A DNA stretch of 11,758 nt. It comes from Angelakisella sp. (GTDB lineage: Bacteria > Bacillota > Clostridia > Oscillospirales > Ruminococcaceae). Under the pieces are notes generated by a model. The model was not told the origin of the DNA. It saw nothing but the letters and a program-made list of their open reading frames with translations, and searched no databases. This document shows positions 1-5,373 of the stretch, piece after piece. Every line of letters begins with the position of its first letter. Positions within the stretch are counted from its first letter, which is position 1. Location: contig JAAWGY010000046.1 of assembly GCA_022795575.1 (NCBI GenBank), positions 1 to 11,758 of the forward strand, in the 5' to 3' direction. A program made the translations under genes and the position numbers.

Positions 1-290
1 TTGAAAGCCATCAAGGCTTCCTGCGTTTTTGGGGCTTCGGCAGCTGAAAAAGCTCCTCGCCCAGCTGTATGCCGCCAATTCTGATGATTGCTATAAGAAT
101 GCTGCGGTTGGCCGCAGGGTAACAAATCAAGACCGCATCCGGGCAGGATGCAGATACTGTTATAGTATCCACCATTTTGTGGACGTTTGTCAAGTAAGTT
201 TTGACGTTATCTTGGGCTTTGCGGGAAAAAACTCTGTTTCGCGGGTGTCCCGGAGGACCCCCCGGTCCTTTGGACAGAAAATTTTGCCAA
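1..290. other. Non-coding region upstream of padR, no supported gene
   Basis: About 290 bases hold no gene I can support. Two short open frames cross it, one on each strand, but neither has a ribosome binding site or recognisable protein features. Visible structure includes a perfect inverted repeat GATACT-N5-AGTATC (153-169), an inverted repeat GTCAA-N7-TTGAC (189-205), and a nested hairpin at 246-276 (AGGACC-CCCC-GGTCCT inside TGTCC/GGACA). A small hairpin, AAGCC-N5-GGCTT, near the left edge followed by a T run (about 6-31) could be the terminator of a gene outside the window. The base composition is more AT-rich than the flanking genes, which fits intergenic DNA. Confidence 0.5.
246..276. 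other. Nested inverted repeat (hairpin) upstream of padR promoter
   Basis: AGGACC (254-259) pairs with GGTCCT (264-269) across a CCCC loop. TGTCC (246-250) pairs with GGACA (272-276) outside it, separated by small internal loops. It could be the stem of a terminator for upstream transcription, but no T run follows directly, so its role is uncertain. Confidence 0.4.
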
Positions 291-310
291 ACTACTTTAC
301 TTGTCGTAGT
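291..310. promoter_or_regulatory. Upstream operator, ACTAC-N10-GTAGT palindrome
   Basis: The half-sites ACTAC (291-295) and GTAGT (306-310) form a 20-bp dyad. An identical dyad with the same 10-base spacer lies exactly 40 bp downstream. The site overlaps the predicted -35 of the padR promoter. Binding by the adjacent PadR protein is inferred from position and from the habit of PadR-family regulators to autoregulate. Confidence 0.6.
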
Positions 311-329
311 AGTTGTGGTATCCTGTTAT
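301..329 (+). promoter_or_regulatory. Candidate padR promoter
   Basis: TTGTCG (301-306) and TGTTAT (324-329) are separated by 17 bases and each match 4 of 6 consensus positions of a sigma-A promoter. An alternative pairing is TTTACT (296-301) with TATCCT (319-324), also with a 17-base spacer. Either choice places the core promoter between and across the two operator palindromes, as expected for a repressed promoter. The hexamers are weak, so the exact start is uncertain. Confidence 0.45.
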
Positions 330-330
330 T

Positions 331-350
331 ACTACGACAGATAAAGTAGT
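331..350. promoter_or_regulatory. Downstream operator, ACTAC-N10-GTAGT palindrome
   Basis: ACTAC (331-335) and GTAGT (346-350) repeat the upstream dyad with identical spacing. The arms 291-311 and 330-350 are also inverted repeats of each other, matching at 19 of 21 positions. This copy covers the predicted transcription start, so a bound repressor would block RNA polymerase. Confidence 0.6.
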
Positions 351-370
351 CTGTTGGGGGAGGTGAGGAG

Positions 371-724
371 ATGATCGGCAGCGACGTCATACGGGGCTAT
401 AGCGACACCATCCTCCTGAGCCTGCTGGCAGAGGGGGATTCCTACGGCTACCAGCTTTCCCGCAGCATCCGGGAACGGAGCGGCGGGGCCTACCAGATGA
501 AGGAAACCACCCTCTATTCCGCCTTTGCCCGGCTGGAAAAAAACGGCTTTATCGCCTCCTACCAGGGGGCCGAAAGCCAGGGCCGCCCCCGCACCTACTA
601 CACCATCACCGGGCCGGGGCGGGTTTACCTTAAGGAAAAGCTGGCGGAGTGGCAGGAGCTCCGGGCGCTGATGGACCGTTTTACCTTTCCCGCTGGGGAG
701 GAAGCAACCAGGAAGGAGCGTTGA
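371..724 (+). CDS. PadR-family transcriptional regulator
   Basis: A 117-residue winged-helix repressor of the small PadR type, normally a cytosolic dimer that binds DNA and loses affinity on binding a ligand or stress signal. The N-terminal helix-turn-helix spans about residues 11-60, with the family pattern SYGYQL (24-29), then TTLYSAFARLEKNGFI (46-61). The wing is GRPRTYYTIT (71-80), and a C-terminal dimerisation helix follows (about 84-103). The ATG follows a strong GGGGAGGTGAGG Shine-Dalgarno (359-368). The length is usual for the family. The gene is followed after 3 bases by a membrane protein with a permease-prefix domain, a common PadR partnership, so they form one operon. Two identical palindromes around the promoter suggest autoregulation. 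The inducing signal is not visible from the sequence. Confidence 0.93.
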   Translation: MIGSDVIRGYSDTILLSLLAEGDSYGYQLSRSIRERSGGAYQMKETTLYSAFARLEKNGFIASYQGAESQGRPRTYYTITGPGRVYLKEKLAEWQELRALMDRFTFPAGEEATRKER

Positions 725-727
725 GAA

Positions 728-1399
728 ATGGAGAGGATCCGCGGATTTGTGGAGAATATGTTTTTTGGCCTGCCGGACAGCCCGGAGCTGCAAAGGGCCA
801 AGGCGCAGCTGATCCAGGGGCTGGCGGACCGGTACGAGGAGCAGCTGGCCCAGGGGAGGAGCGAGGCGGAGGCGTTTGGCATTGTGGCGGGGGAGTTTGG
901 CAGCATGGACGAGCTGCTGGCGGAGCTGGGCGTCCCACAGATGCAGCCCCAGCCCCCCGCGGCGCCGGAGCCATGCCCGGAGCCGTACCCGGAGGTTTCC
1001 CGGGAGGAGTACCGGGACTTCCTGAGGTGGTACCCGGTGGCCAATGCCATGGCGGTGGCCCTGTGCATCCTGTCGGTGGCGGTTTGGCTGCTGCTCAGGG
1101 ATGCGGGCAGGGTGCGCCATATCGCGATGCTGCTGATGGTGGCGGCAGCGGTTTGGACCTTTGTCTACCTGGACCAGAAAAGGAAGCTCTTTATGGGGCC
1201 CCAAGGGGGATTCAGCGAGATATCCCCCCAAAGAAGGCGGATCAATGGTATTCAGTACGCCATGGGGATCCTGGCGGTGGTCGTCTACCAGCTCCTGGGG
1301 TTTGTCTGGAACCTGTGGCACCCGGGATGGCTGGTCTTCCTTGTCTACGCGGCGCTGTGCAAGCTTGTAGAGATACTTGGTTCCCGGGAGGAGCAGTAG
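728..1399 (+). CDS. Membrane protein with permease-prefix domain 1
   Basis: A 223-residue protein whose first 68 residues match the small helical domain known as permease prefix domain 1. Its landmarks are a GLPDSPE turn (14-20) and EAEAFGIVAGEFGSMDELLAE (46-66, last helix). This domain is typically found next to or fused with ABC permeases and is paired with PadR regulators. A proline-rich linker follows (70-90), then four predicted membrane helices at about 104-123, 130-148, 173-194 and 198-216. No enzymatic motif or ATPase domain is visible. It is co-transcribed with padR, starting 3 bases after that stop with AAGGAG inside the upstream gene. A role as a PadR-controlled envelope-stress or transport accessory protein is inferred from family context only. 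No permease lies beside it here. Confidence 0.82.
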   Translation: MERIRGFVENMFFGLPDSPELQRAKAQLIQGLADRYEEQLAQGRSEAEAFGIVAGEFGSMDELLAELGVPQMQPQPPAAPEPCPEPYPEVSREEYRDFLRWYPVANAMAVALCILSVAVWLLLRDAGRVRHIAMLLMVAAAVWTFVYLDQKRKLFMGPQGGFSEISPQRRRINGIQYAMGILAVVVYQLLGFVWNLWHPGWLVFLVYAALCKLVEILGSREEQ

Positions 1400-1422
1400 G
1401 GGAGGGGAGACGGTGCAAAAAG

Positions 1423-1445
1423 AGGAGGCTTCGGCCTCCTTTTTT
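1423..1445. terminator. Bidirectional intrinsic terminator with UUCG tetraloop
   Basis: AGGAGGC (1423-1429), loop TTCG and GCCTCCT (1434-1440) form a perfect 7-bp stem closed by the very stable C(UUCG)G loop. T6 lies on the right and A5 on the left (1417-1421). It can therefore stop both padR-operon transcription and the convergent minus-strand repair operon. Confidence 0.9.
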
Positions 1446-1507
1446 GCGCGCTGGGGATAGACGGCGGACGGCAGACGTTTCGGCCAGCCAACCTGCCCCC
1501 TTGCCGG

Positions 1508-2344
1508 TCAAACGCAGCGCAGGGCGCCGGCCAGCTGCGGGGCCTCCCCCCGGGGCAGCGGCCCAAAGCCGCCGGCAAGGGCCTTGCCGTCCCCCCGGGC
1601 CGGGGGCATCTCCAGCATATGGTTCCAAAACCGCTTGGCGCAGTGGGTCATCCGGCATTTGGGGTTGAGCCGCTCCCGGATGGCGATGGTGTCGTAGTAC
1701 CGCCGCCACAGCTCCTGGTACTGGGCCTCGGCGGCGGTGGGGGAATCCAACGTCAGGTCCTCCAAAGGCTGGATCTCCATCCGCCCGTGCTGGTGCAGCA
1801 GCGCCGCCCCGTGGGTGATGTCGTGGATGACAAAGGCCTCCCCCGGGAACCGGGCCGCGAAGTGCTTCCCCATCAGCGGCAGCACAAAGGCCCGGGGCTC
1901 GATCTGGGCGGTCAGGATGCCGTGGTGCTCCTCAAACCGCAGAAATTCCAGGAAGAGGTGGGCCTCGTTGTGGACCTGCCGCTGTAGCTGAAAGGCCCGG
2001 GCCACCACCGGGTCCCCCAAAAACCCCACGATGCTCTGCCCCCGCCGGAAGCTCTCCCACAGAAAGTCGTGGAGGGCCATGGCCTTGTCCGGGTCGCCGG
2101 AAAGAAAGGCGACCTCGGTCCAGTGGGCGGCGTCGGGGGAGAGCTGGCGCAGCCTCCGCCATACCCGGGCGGCCTCCTCCCGGTCGGCGGGGATGGTGAG
2201 CTCCGGGGCAAGGGAGGTGCTCAGCTCCCCCTCCTCCCAAATGTCCAGGGGCAGGCGCCCGGTGCGGCAGCTCTCAAAGACGCAGCAGAGCAGCCCCTGG
2301 AGGGTTCCGTCGTAGCGGTAGATCAGATTTGCCCGGTCAGGCAT
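1508..2344 (-). CDS. TIGR03915/DUF4130-family putative DNA repair protein
   Basis: A 278-residue protein of the family that nearly always accompanies the TIGR03916 radical SAM protein. The recognisable start is LIYRYDGTLQGLL (7-19), followed by the core HNEAHLFLEFLRFEE (125-139), FVLPLMGKHFAARFP (153-167), FVIHDITHG (171-179) and the late LWRRYYDTIAIRERLNP (212-228). In Proteobacteria this domain is often fused to a uracil-DNA glycosylase domain; that domain is absent here. The chosen ATG sits 22 bases inside the upstream radical SAM gene, with GAGAGG just before it, so translation is probably coupled. A longer in-frame extension exists but would be a low-complexity out-of-family tail. The last 30 residues are also low-complexity. 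The biochemical function of the family is unknown; a role in DNA repair is inferred from partners. Confidence 0.87.
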   Translation of the reverse strand: MPDRANLIYRYDGTLQGLLCCVFESCRTGRLPLDIWEEGELSTSLAPELTIPADREEAARVWRRLRQLSPDAAHWTEVAFLSGDPDKAMALHDFLWESFRRGQSIVGFLGDPVVARAFQLQRQVHNEAHLFLEFLRFEEHHGILTAQIEPRAFVLPLMGKHFAARFPGEAFVIHDITHGAALLHQHGRMEIQPLEDLTLDSPTAAEAQYQELWRRYYDTIAIRERLNPKCRMTHCAKRFWNHMLEMPPARGDGKALAGGFGPLPRGEAPQLAGALRCV

Positions 2345-3648
2345 TGGATCACATCCTCTCTGGTAGGTTGGTTTTGGTTTTGGGGCGGTCCGAAGAGGGA
2401 AAGCTGTTCCCCCTGGGGGTGCTGGGCCGCCAGCAGCTCCCGGTCCCGTTGGGAGATGAGGGCCCGGAGCACCCCGTCCTGAGTCACCCGCAGCCCCTCC
2501 GGCGCCTTGCCCCCGCAAAGGAGGAAGTACTGGGCCCGCTTGAGCACCACCCCGATCTTTTTCAGCTGGGGCCAGTCCAGCCGGCTGTGCCGCCGGGCGG
2601 TAAGGATGCGCTGGGCGCTCTTTACCCCGATTCCCGGCACCCGCAGCAGCGTCTCATAGGGGGCGGTGTTTACCTCCACCGGGAAGCGCTCCAGGTGGTT
2701 CAGCGCCCAGTTGCACTTGGGGTCGACATAGGGGTGAAAGGCCGGGTGCTCCTCGTCCAGCAGCTCCTCGGCGTCAAAGCCGTAAAACCGCAGCAGCCAG
2801 TCCGCCTGGTAGAGCCGGTGCTCCCGCAGCAGGGGGGGCTTGACCTCCCCCGCCGGCAGCAGGGCGTCGCTGACCACCGGCACGTAGGCGGAAAAGAAAA
2901 CCCGCTTCAGCCGGTACTTGCGGTAGAGCCCCTGGGTCAGCCGCAGGATCTTCAGGTCGCTTTCCGGGGTGGCCCCGATGATCATCTGGGTGCTCTGGCC
3001 CGCCGGGGCAAATTTGGGGGCGTGGCGGTACTGGACCATCTGGGTTGCGTTCTCCTGGATGCCGTCCCGGAGGAAGCCCATGGGCCCCAGGATGGAGGCC
3101 TTGGTCTTTTCCGGGCAGAGGAGGGAGAGGCTTTGGCTGCTGGGCATTTCGATGTTGACGCTGACCCGGTCGGCCAGCAGCCCCAGCCGCCGGGTGAGGG
3201 CGTCGTCCGCCCCGGGGATGGCCTTGGCGTGGATGTACCCCCCAAAGCGGTACTCGTTGCGGAGCAGCTCCAGCGTCTTGATCATCCGCTCGCAGGTGTA
3301 ATCGGGGCTTTGCAGCACCCCGGAGGAGAGGAACAGCCCCTCGATGTAGTTGCGGCGGTAAAACTGGATGGTGAGATCGGCCAGCTCCCGGGGGGTAAAG
3401 GCCGCCCGGGGGGTGTCGTTGGACCGGCGGTTGATGCAGTACCGGCAGTCGTAGACGCAGTAGTTGGTCATCAGCACCTTTAACAGCGAGATACACCGCC
3501 CGTCGGCGGCAAAGCTGTGGCAGAGCCCGGCGGTAAAGCTGTTGCCGATGCCCCCCTCCGGGGTGCTGCGGCTGCTGCCGCTGGAGGTGCAGGAGGCGTC
3601 GTACTTGGCGGCGTCGGAAAGGATGGTCAGCTTTTGCAGCAGCTCCAC
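2323..3648 (-). CDS. Putative DNA modification/repair radical SAM protein (TIGR03916 type)
   Basis: A 441-residue radical SAM enzyme of the family linked to uracil-DNA glycosylase-type partners. The cluster-binding motif is C64-x3-C68-x2-C71 (CVYDCRYC), preceded by the family-typical SDAAKYDASC (11-20) and GRCISLLKVL (50-59). A helix-hairpin-helix DNA-binding motif follows at about 334-349 (LLRVPGIGVKSAQRIL). Near the C-terminus QLSLF (415-419) matches the bacterial sliding-clamp-binding consensus QL(S/D)LF. I chose GTG at 3648 because GGGAGGGAGGGG lies 5 bases upstream and family members start near this point. The only upstream ATG (3690) lies at or upstream of the predicted transcription start. 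The reaction is unknown. The gene overlaps its DUF4130 partner and is probably under LexA control. Confidence 0.9.
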   Translation of the reverse strand: MELLQKLTILSDAAKYDASCTSSGSSRSTPEGGIGNSFTAGLCHSFAADGRCISLLKVLMTNYCVYDCRYCINRRSNDTPRAAFTPRELADLTIQFYRRNYIEGLFLSSGVLQSPDYTCERMIKTLELLRNEYRFGGYIHAKAIPGADDALTRRLGLLADRVSVNIEMPSSQSLSLLCPEKTKASILGPMGFLRDGIQENATQMVQYRHAPKFAPAGQSTQMIIGATPESDLKILRLTQGLYRKYRLKRVFFSAYVPVVSDALLPAGEVKPPLLREHRLYQADWLLRFYGFDAEELLDEEHPAFHPYVDPKCNWALNHLERFPVEVNTAPYETLLRVPGIGVKSAQRILTARRHSRLDWPQLKKIGVVLKRAQYFLLCGGKAPEGLRVTQDGVLRALISQRDRELLAAQHPQGEQLSLFGPPQNQNQPTREDVIQCLTGQI

Positions 3649-3672
3649 GGCGTCCCCTCCCTCCCAAAATCG

Positions 3673-3686
3673 TAAACAAATGTTCT
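3673..3686. promoter_or_regulatory. LexA-like (SOS) box 2, over the transcription start
   Basis: The core AAAC-N4-GTTC (3674-3685) matches the Gram-positive LexA/DinR core GAAC-N4-GTTC at 7 of 8 positions. It lies just downstream of the predicted -10 of the radical SAM promoter, where a bound repressor would block initiation. Confidence 0.55.
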
Positions 3687-3692
3687 GCAAAC

Positions 3693-3721
3693 AGTTTACA
3701 CCCCCGCCCTCCGGCTGTCAA
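3693..3721 (-). promoter_or_regulatory. Promoter of the radical SAM/DUF4130 operon
   Basis: On the minus strand there is a perfect TTGACA (3721-3716), a 17-base spacer and TAAACT (3698-3693, 4 of 6). A/T tracts at 3743-3756 lie upstream and may act as an UP element. The predicted start is near 3686, giving a leader of about 38 bases to the GTG at 3648. Confidence 0.75.
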
Positions 3722-3729
3722 CCCCAAAG

Positions 3730-3743
3730 CGAACATTTGGTCG
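3730..3743. promoter_or_regulatory. LexA-like (SOS) box 1, upstream of -35
   Basis: CGAACATTTGGTCG differs from the classic CGAAC-N4-GTTCG palindrome at a single base in the right arm. It sits 8 bases upstream of the -35 hexamer, and its centre is 57 bp from the second box. Confidence 0.65.
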
Positions 3744-3939
3744 TTTTTTTGTTTTTCCCCGGGCAGGCGGGCCAATTCACCGGCAGTTTTACCAATGGCC
3801 CGGTTCGACAGGATATTCCCCCGGCCTTTCGGCAGTTTTGCGGCGCGGCAGGGGTGGAGAGCCGCCGTTTTTGTGATAGTTGCGCCTTTTTTGGCCTGTC
3901 TGTAGACAGAACAGCCAATCTTTTTTCGGTTAAGAATAA

Positions 3940-3954
3940 ATTTCTAAAAGAAAT
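3940..3954. promoter_or_regulatory. Palindrome ATTTCT-N3-AGAAAT, possible operator
   Basis: A perfect 6-bp inverted repeat with a 3-base centre lies 3 bases upstream of the -35 hexamer of the CdaR-type gene. The position suits an activator or an autoregulatory site. The binding protein is unknown. Confidence 0.4.
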
Positions 3955-3957
3955 ATG

Positions 3958-3986
3958 TTGCAATTGCACAAAAAAAAATGTACAAT
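3958..3986 (+). promoter_or_regulatory. Promoter of the CdaR-type regulator gene
   Basis: TTGCAA (3958-3963), a 17-base spacer and TACAAT (3981-3986, 5 of 6) make a plausible sigma-A promoter in an AT-rich island. The spacer contains a run of nine A (3970-3978). Confidence 0.6.
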
Positions 3987-4124
3987 AAGCATAGCGTATC
4001 CGGCAAGAAAATTGGGAGCCAGTGTTCCCTTTCGGCGGGCAGGGCGGATGGGGAAGATGCTCTGTGCCGGGGACCGGCTTTGGGGGATAGGGAGCAAAAA
4101 CTACGAAAGAAGGAGTAGGCAGAT

Positions 4125-5210
4125 ATGTCGAACAGATTATTCCAGGGTCTTGTCTATCAGATGCGGGACACCATCAACCGGACCATCGGCGTTGTGGACG
4201 AAAACGCCACCATCATTGCCTGCAGCGACCTGACCAAGATCGGCGAGCCCAACGACTTTTTGGCCATCGATCTCAGTGAAAATAACGACCTGTTTGTCCG
4301 GGACGGCGTAACCTACAAGCCCTTTGGCTCCAAGATGAAGGCGGAGTATGTCGTCTTTGTCTCCGGCACCGACGATCTGGCGGCCAAAATCTGCGGCGTC
4401 CTCACCATCTCCCTCTCCAACATCAAGCAGTATTACGACGAAAAATACGACCGCTCCAACTTCATCAAAAACATCATCCTGGATAACATCCTGCCGGGGG
4501 ATATCTTCGTCAAGGCCCGGGAGCTCCACTTCAGCTCGGAGGTGAGCCGGGTGGTGCTGCTGATCCGCATCGTCTCGGCCAACGATATCTCCGCCTTCGA
4601 CGTCATCCAGAACCTCTTCCCGGATAAGCAGAAGGACTTTGTCTTTAACATCAGCGAAAGCGACATTGTCCTGGTGAAGGAGATCAAAAACGGCATCGAG
4701 ACAAAGGACCTGGAAAAGCTGGCCCGCTCCATTGTGGATACCCTGGGGAGCGAGTTCTACACCAAGGTGGTGGTGGGCATCGGCACGGTGGTTACGGGCA
4801 TCAAGGACCTGGCCCGCTCCTTCCGGGAGGCCCAGGCCGCCCTGGAGGTGGGCAAGGTCTTTGATACCGAAAAGCTCATCGTCAGCTACGACAACCTGGG
4901 CATCGCCCGCATCATCTACCAGCTGCCCACCACCCTCTGCGAGATGTTCCTGCGGGAGGTCTTCAAAAAGGGCTCCATCGAAAGCCTGGACCAGGAAACC
5001 CTCTTTACCATCCAGAAGTTCTTCGAGAACAACCTCAACGTCTCGGAGACCAGCCGCAAGCTGTTTGTCCACCGCAACACCCTGGTTTACCGGCTGGAGA
5101 AGATCAAAAAGCTTACCGGTCTGGACCTGCGGGAGTTCGACCATGCCATCATCTTTAAGGTGGCGCTGATGGTGAAGAAGTACCTCACCGCCAACCCGGT
5201 GAAGTATTGA
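4125..5210 (+). CDS. CdaR/PucR-family transcriptional regulator
   Basis: A 361-residue regulator of the sugar-diacid/purine catabolism regulator superfamily. Residues 1-105 look like a sensory domain with a VVDENATIIACSDLTKIGE segment (23-41). About 130-245 is the degenerate GGDEF-like CdaR domain, ending in DLARSFREAQAALEVGK (228-244), a typical family sequence. The C-terminal PucR-type helix-turn-helix covers about 297-335 (NVSETSRKLFVHRNTLVYRL). No membrane helix is seen. The ATG follows GAAAGAAGGAG at a good distance. It lies 163 bases upstream of ftsE on the same strand. That gene has its own consensus promoter, so CdaR may be transcribed separately and may control the division genes; this is inference from position. 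The ligand cannot be read from the sequence, and a sugar-diacid role is not supported by neighbours. Confidence 0.88.
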   Translation: MSNRLFQGLVYQMRDTINRTIGVVDENATIIACSDLTKIGEPNDFLAIDLSENNDLFVRDGVTYKPFGSKMKAEYVVFVSGTDDLAAKICGVLTISLSNIKQYYDEKYDRSNFIKNIILDNILPGDIFVKARELHFSSEVSRVVLLIRIVSANDISAFDVIQNLFPDKQKDFVFNISESDIVLVKEIKNGIETKDLEKLARSIVDTLGSEFYTKVVVGIGTVVTGIKDLARSFREAQAALEVGKVFDTEKLIVSYDNLGIARIIYQLPTTLCEMFLREVFKKGSIESLDQETLFTIQKFFENNLNVSETSRKLFVHRNTLVYRLEKIKKLTGLDLREFDHAIIFKVALMVKKYLTANPVKY

Positions 5211-5235
5211 CGCTGCCCCGGGGCGTCAGAAAAGG

Positions 5236-5264
5236 TTGACAGAGGAATCTACGCGCTGTAGAAT
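5236..5264 (+). promoter_or_regulatory. Consensus promoter of the ftsEX operon
   Basis: TTGACA (5236-5241), exactly 17 bases, then TAGAAT (5259-5264) match the sigma-A consensus at 11 of 12 positions. It lies 26 bases after the CdaR stop and gives a leader of about 100 bases before ftsE. Confidence 0.85.
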
Positions 5265-5291
5265 AGTATTGCTGCGGCGCTTGTCGAAATC

Positions 5292-5336
5292 AAACAGCGC
5301 CGCCCCTGGGGCCTCCCCCCGGGTGGGACGCTGTTT
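5292..5336 (+). promoter_or_regulatory. Long leader hairpin before ftsE, possible attenuator
   Basis: AAACAGCG (5292-5299) pairs perfectly with CGCTGTTT (5329-5336). Inside it, CCGCCC (5300-5305) pairs with GGGTGG (5321-5326) with one wobble, and the centre is a GC-rich loop. The stem ends in four T, which resembles a weak intrinsic terminator 37 bases before the ftsE start. It could attenuate transcription or simply stabilise the mRNA. Confidence 0.5.
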
Positions 5337-5373
5337 TGACTATCCATATCTCCCTGTGGTAAGGCGGTGAAAC

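Larger units (their letters stand above)
3744..4124. other. Divergent intergenic region, no gene seen
   Basis: About 380 bases separate the repair operon from the CdaR-type gene. A short open frame at 3955-4233 runs through the CdaR start in another frame and has no ribosome binding site. The region holds the promoter at 3958-3986, the palindrome ATTTCT-N3-AGAAAT (3940-3954), a small hairpin CTGTC-N4-GACAG (3896-3909) and a leader of about 130 bases (3993-4124). I recognise no known riboswitch in the leader. Confidence 0.5.

Noticed and set aside
11..193. Minus-strand 60-residue open frame near the left edge
   Set aside because: There is no ribosome binding site, no recognisable domain, and it sits in a region with AT-rich intergenic character. 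A real small gene cannot be fully excluded.
29..349. Plus-strand 106-residue open frame upstream of padR
   Set aside because: It has no ribosome binding site and would read through the hairpin and both padR operators.
649..1668. Open frame of 339 codons on the plus strand overlapping padR and the membrane protein gene
   Set aside because: It is a GC-driven shadow frame that runs through the terminator and into the convergent gene; its composition is Gly/Pro/Ala/Arg rich with no domain.
2329..3483. Open frame of 384 codons on the plus strand opposite the radical SAM gene
   Set aside because: It lies opposite a gene with a clear CxxxCxxC motif and conserved domains; the plus-strand translation shows no domain and no ribosome binding site.
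3649..3690. ATG start at 3690 for the radical SAM gene
   Set aside because: The ATG lies at or upstream of the predicted transcription start and lacks a Shine-Dalgarno; GTG at 3648 has a strong one and fits the family N-terminus.
3987..4124. Riboswitch in the leader of the CdaR-type gene
   Set aside because: I looked for cyclic di-GMP, c-di-AMP, FMN and similar conserved cores and saw none; only weak local pairing such as GGGA/TCCC is present.
4137..5144. Open frame of 335 codons on the minus strand opposite the CdaR-type gene
   Set aside because: It is the antisense shadow of a full-length recognised regulator with a good ribosome binding site.
5205..5231. Intrinsic terminator between the CdaR-type gene and ftsE
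   Set aside because: TGACG/CGTCA arms around a CCCCGGGG centre exist, but there is no T run, so it is not a convincing terminator.
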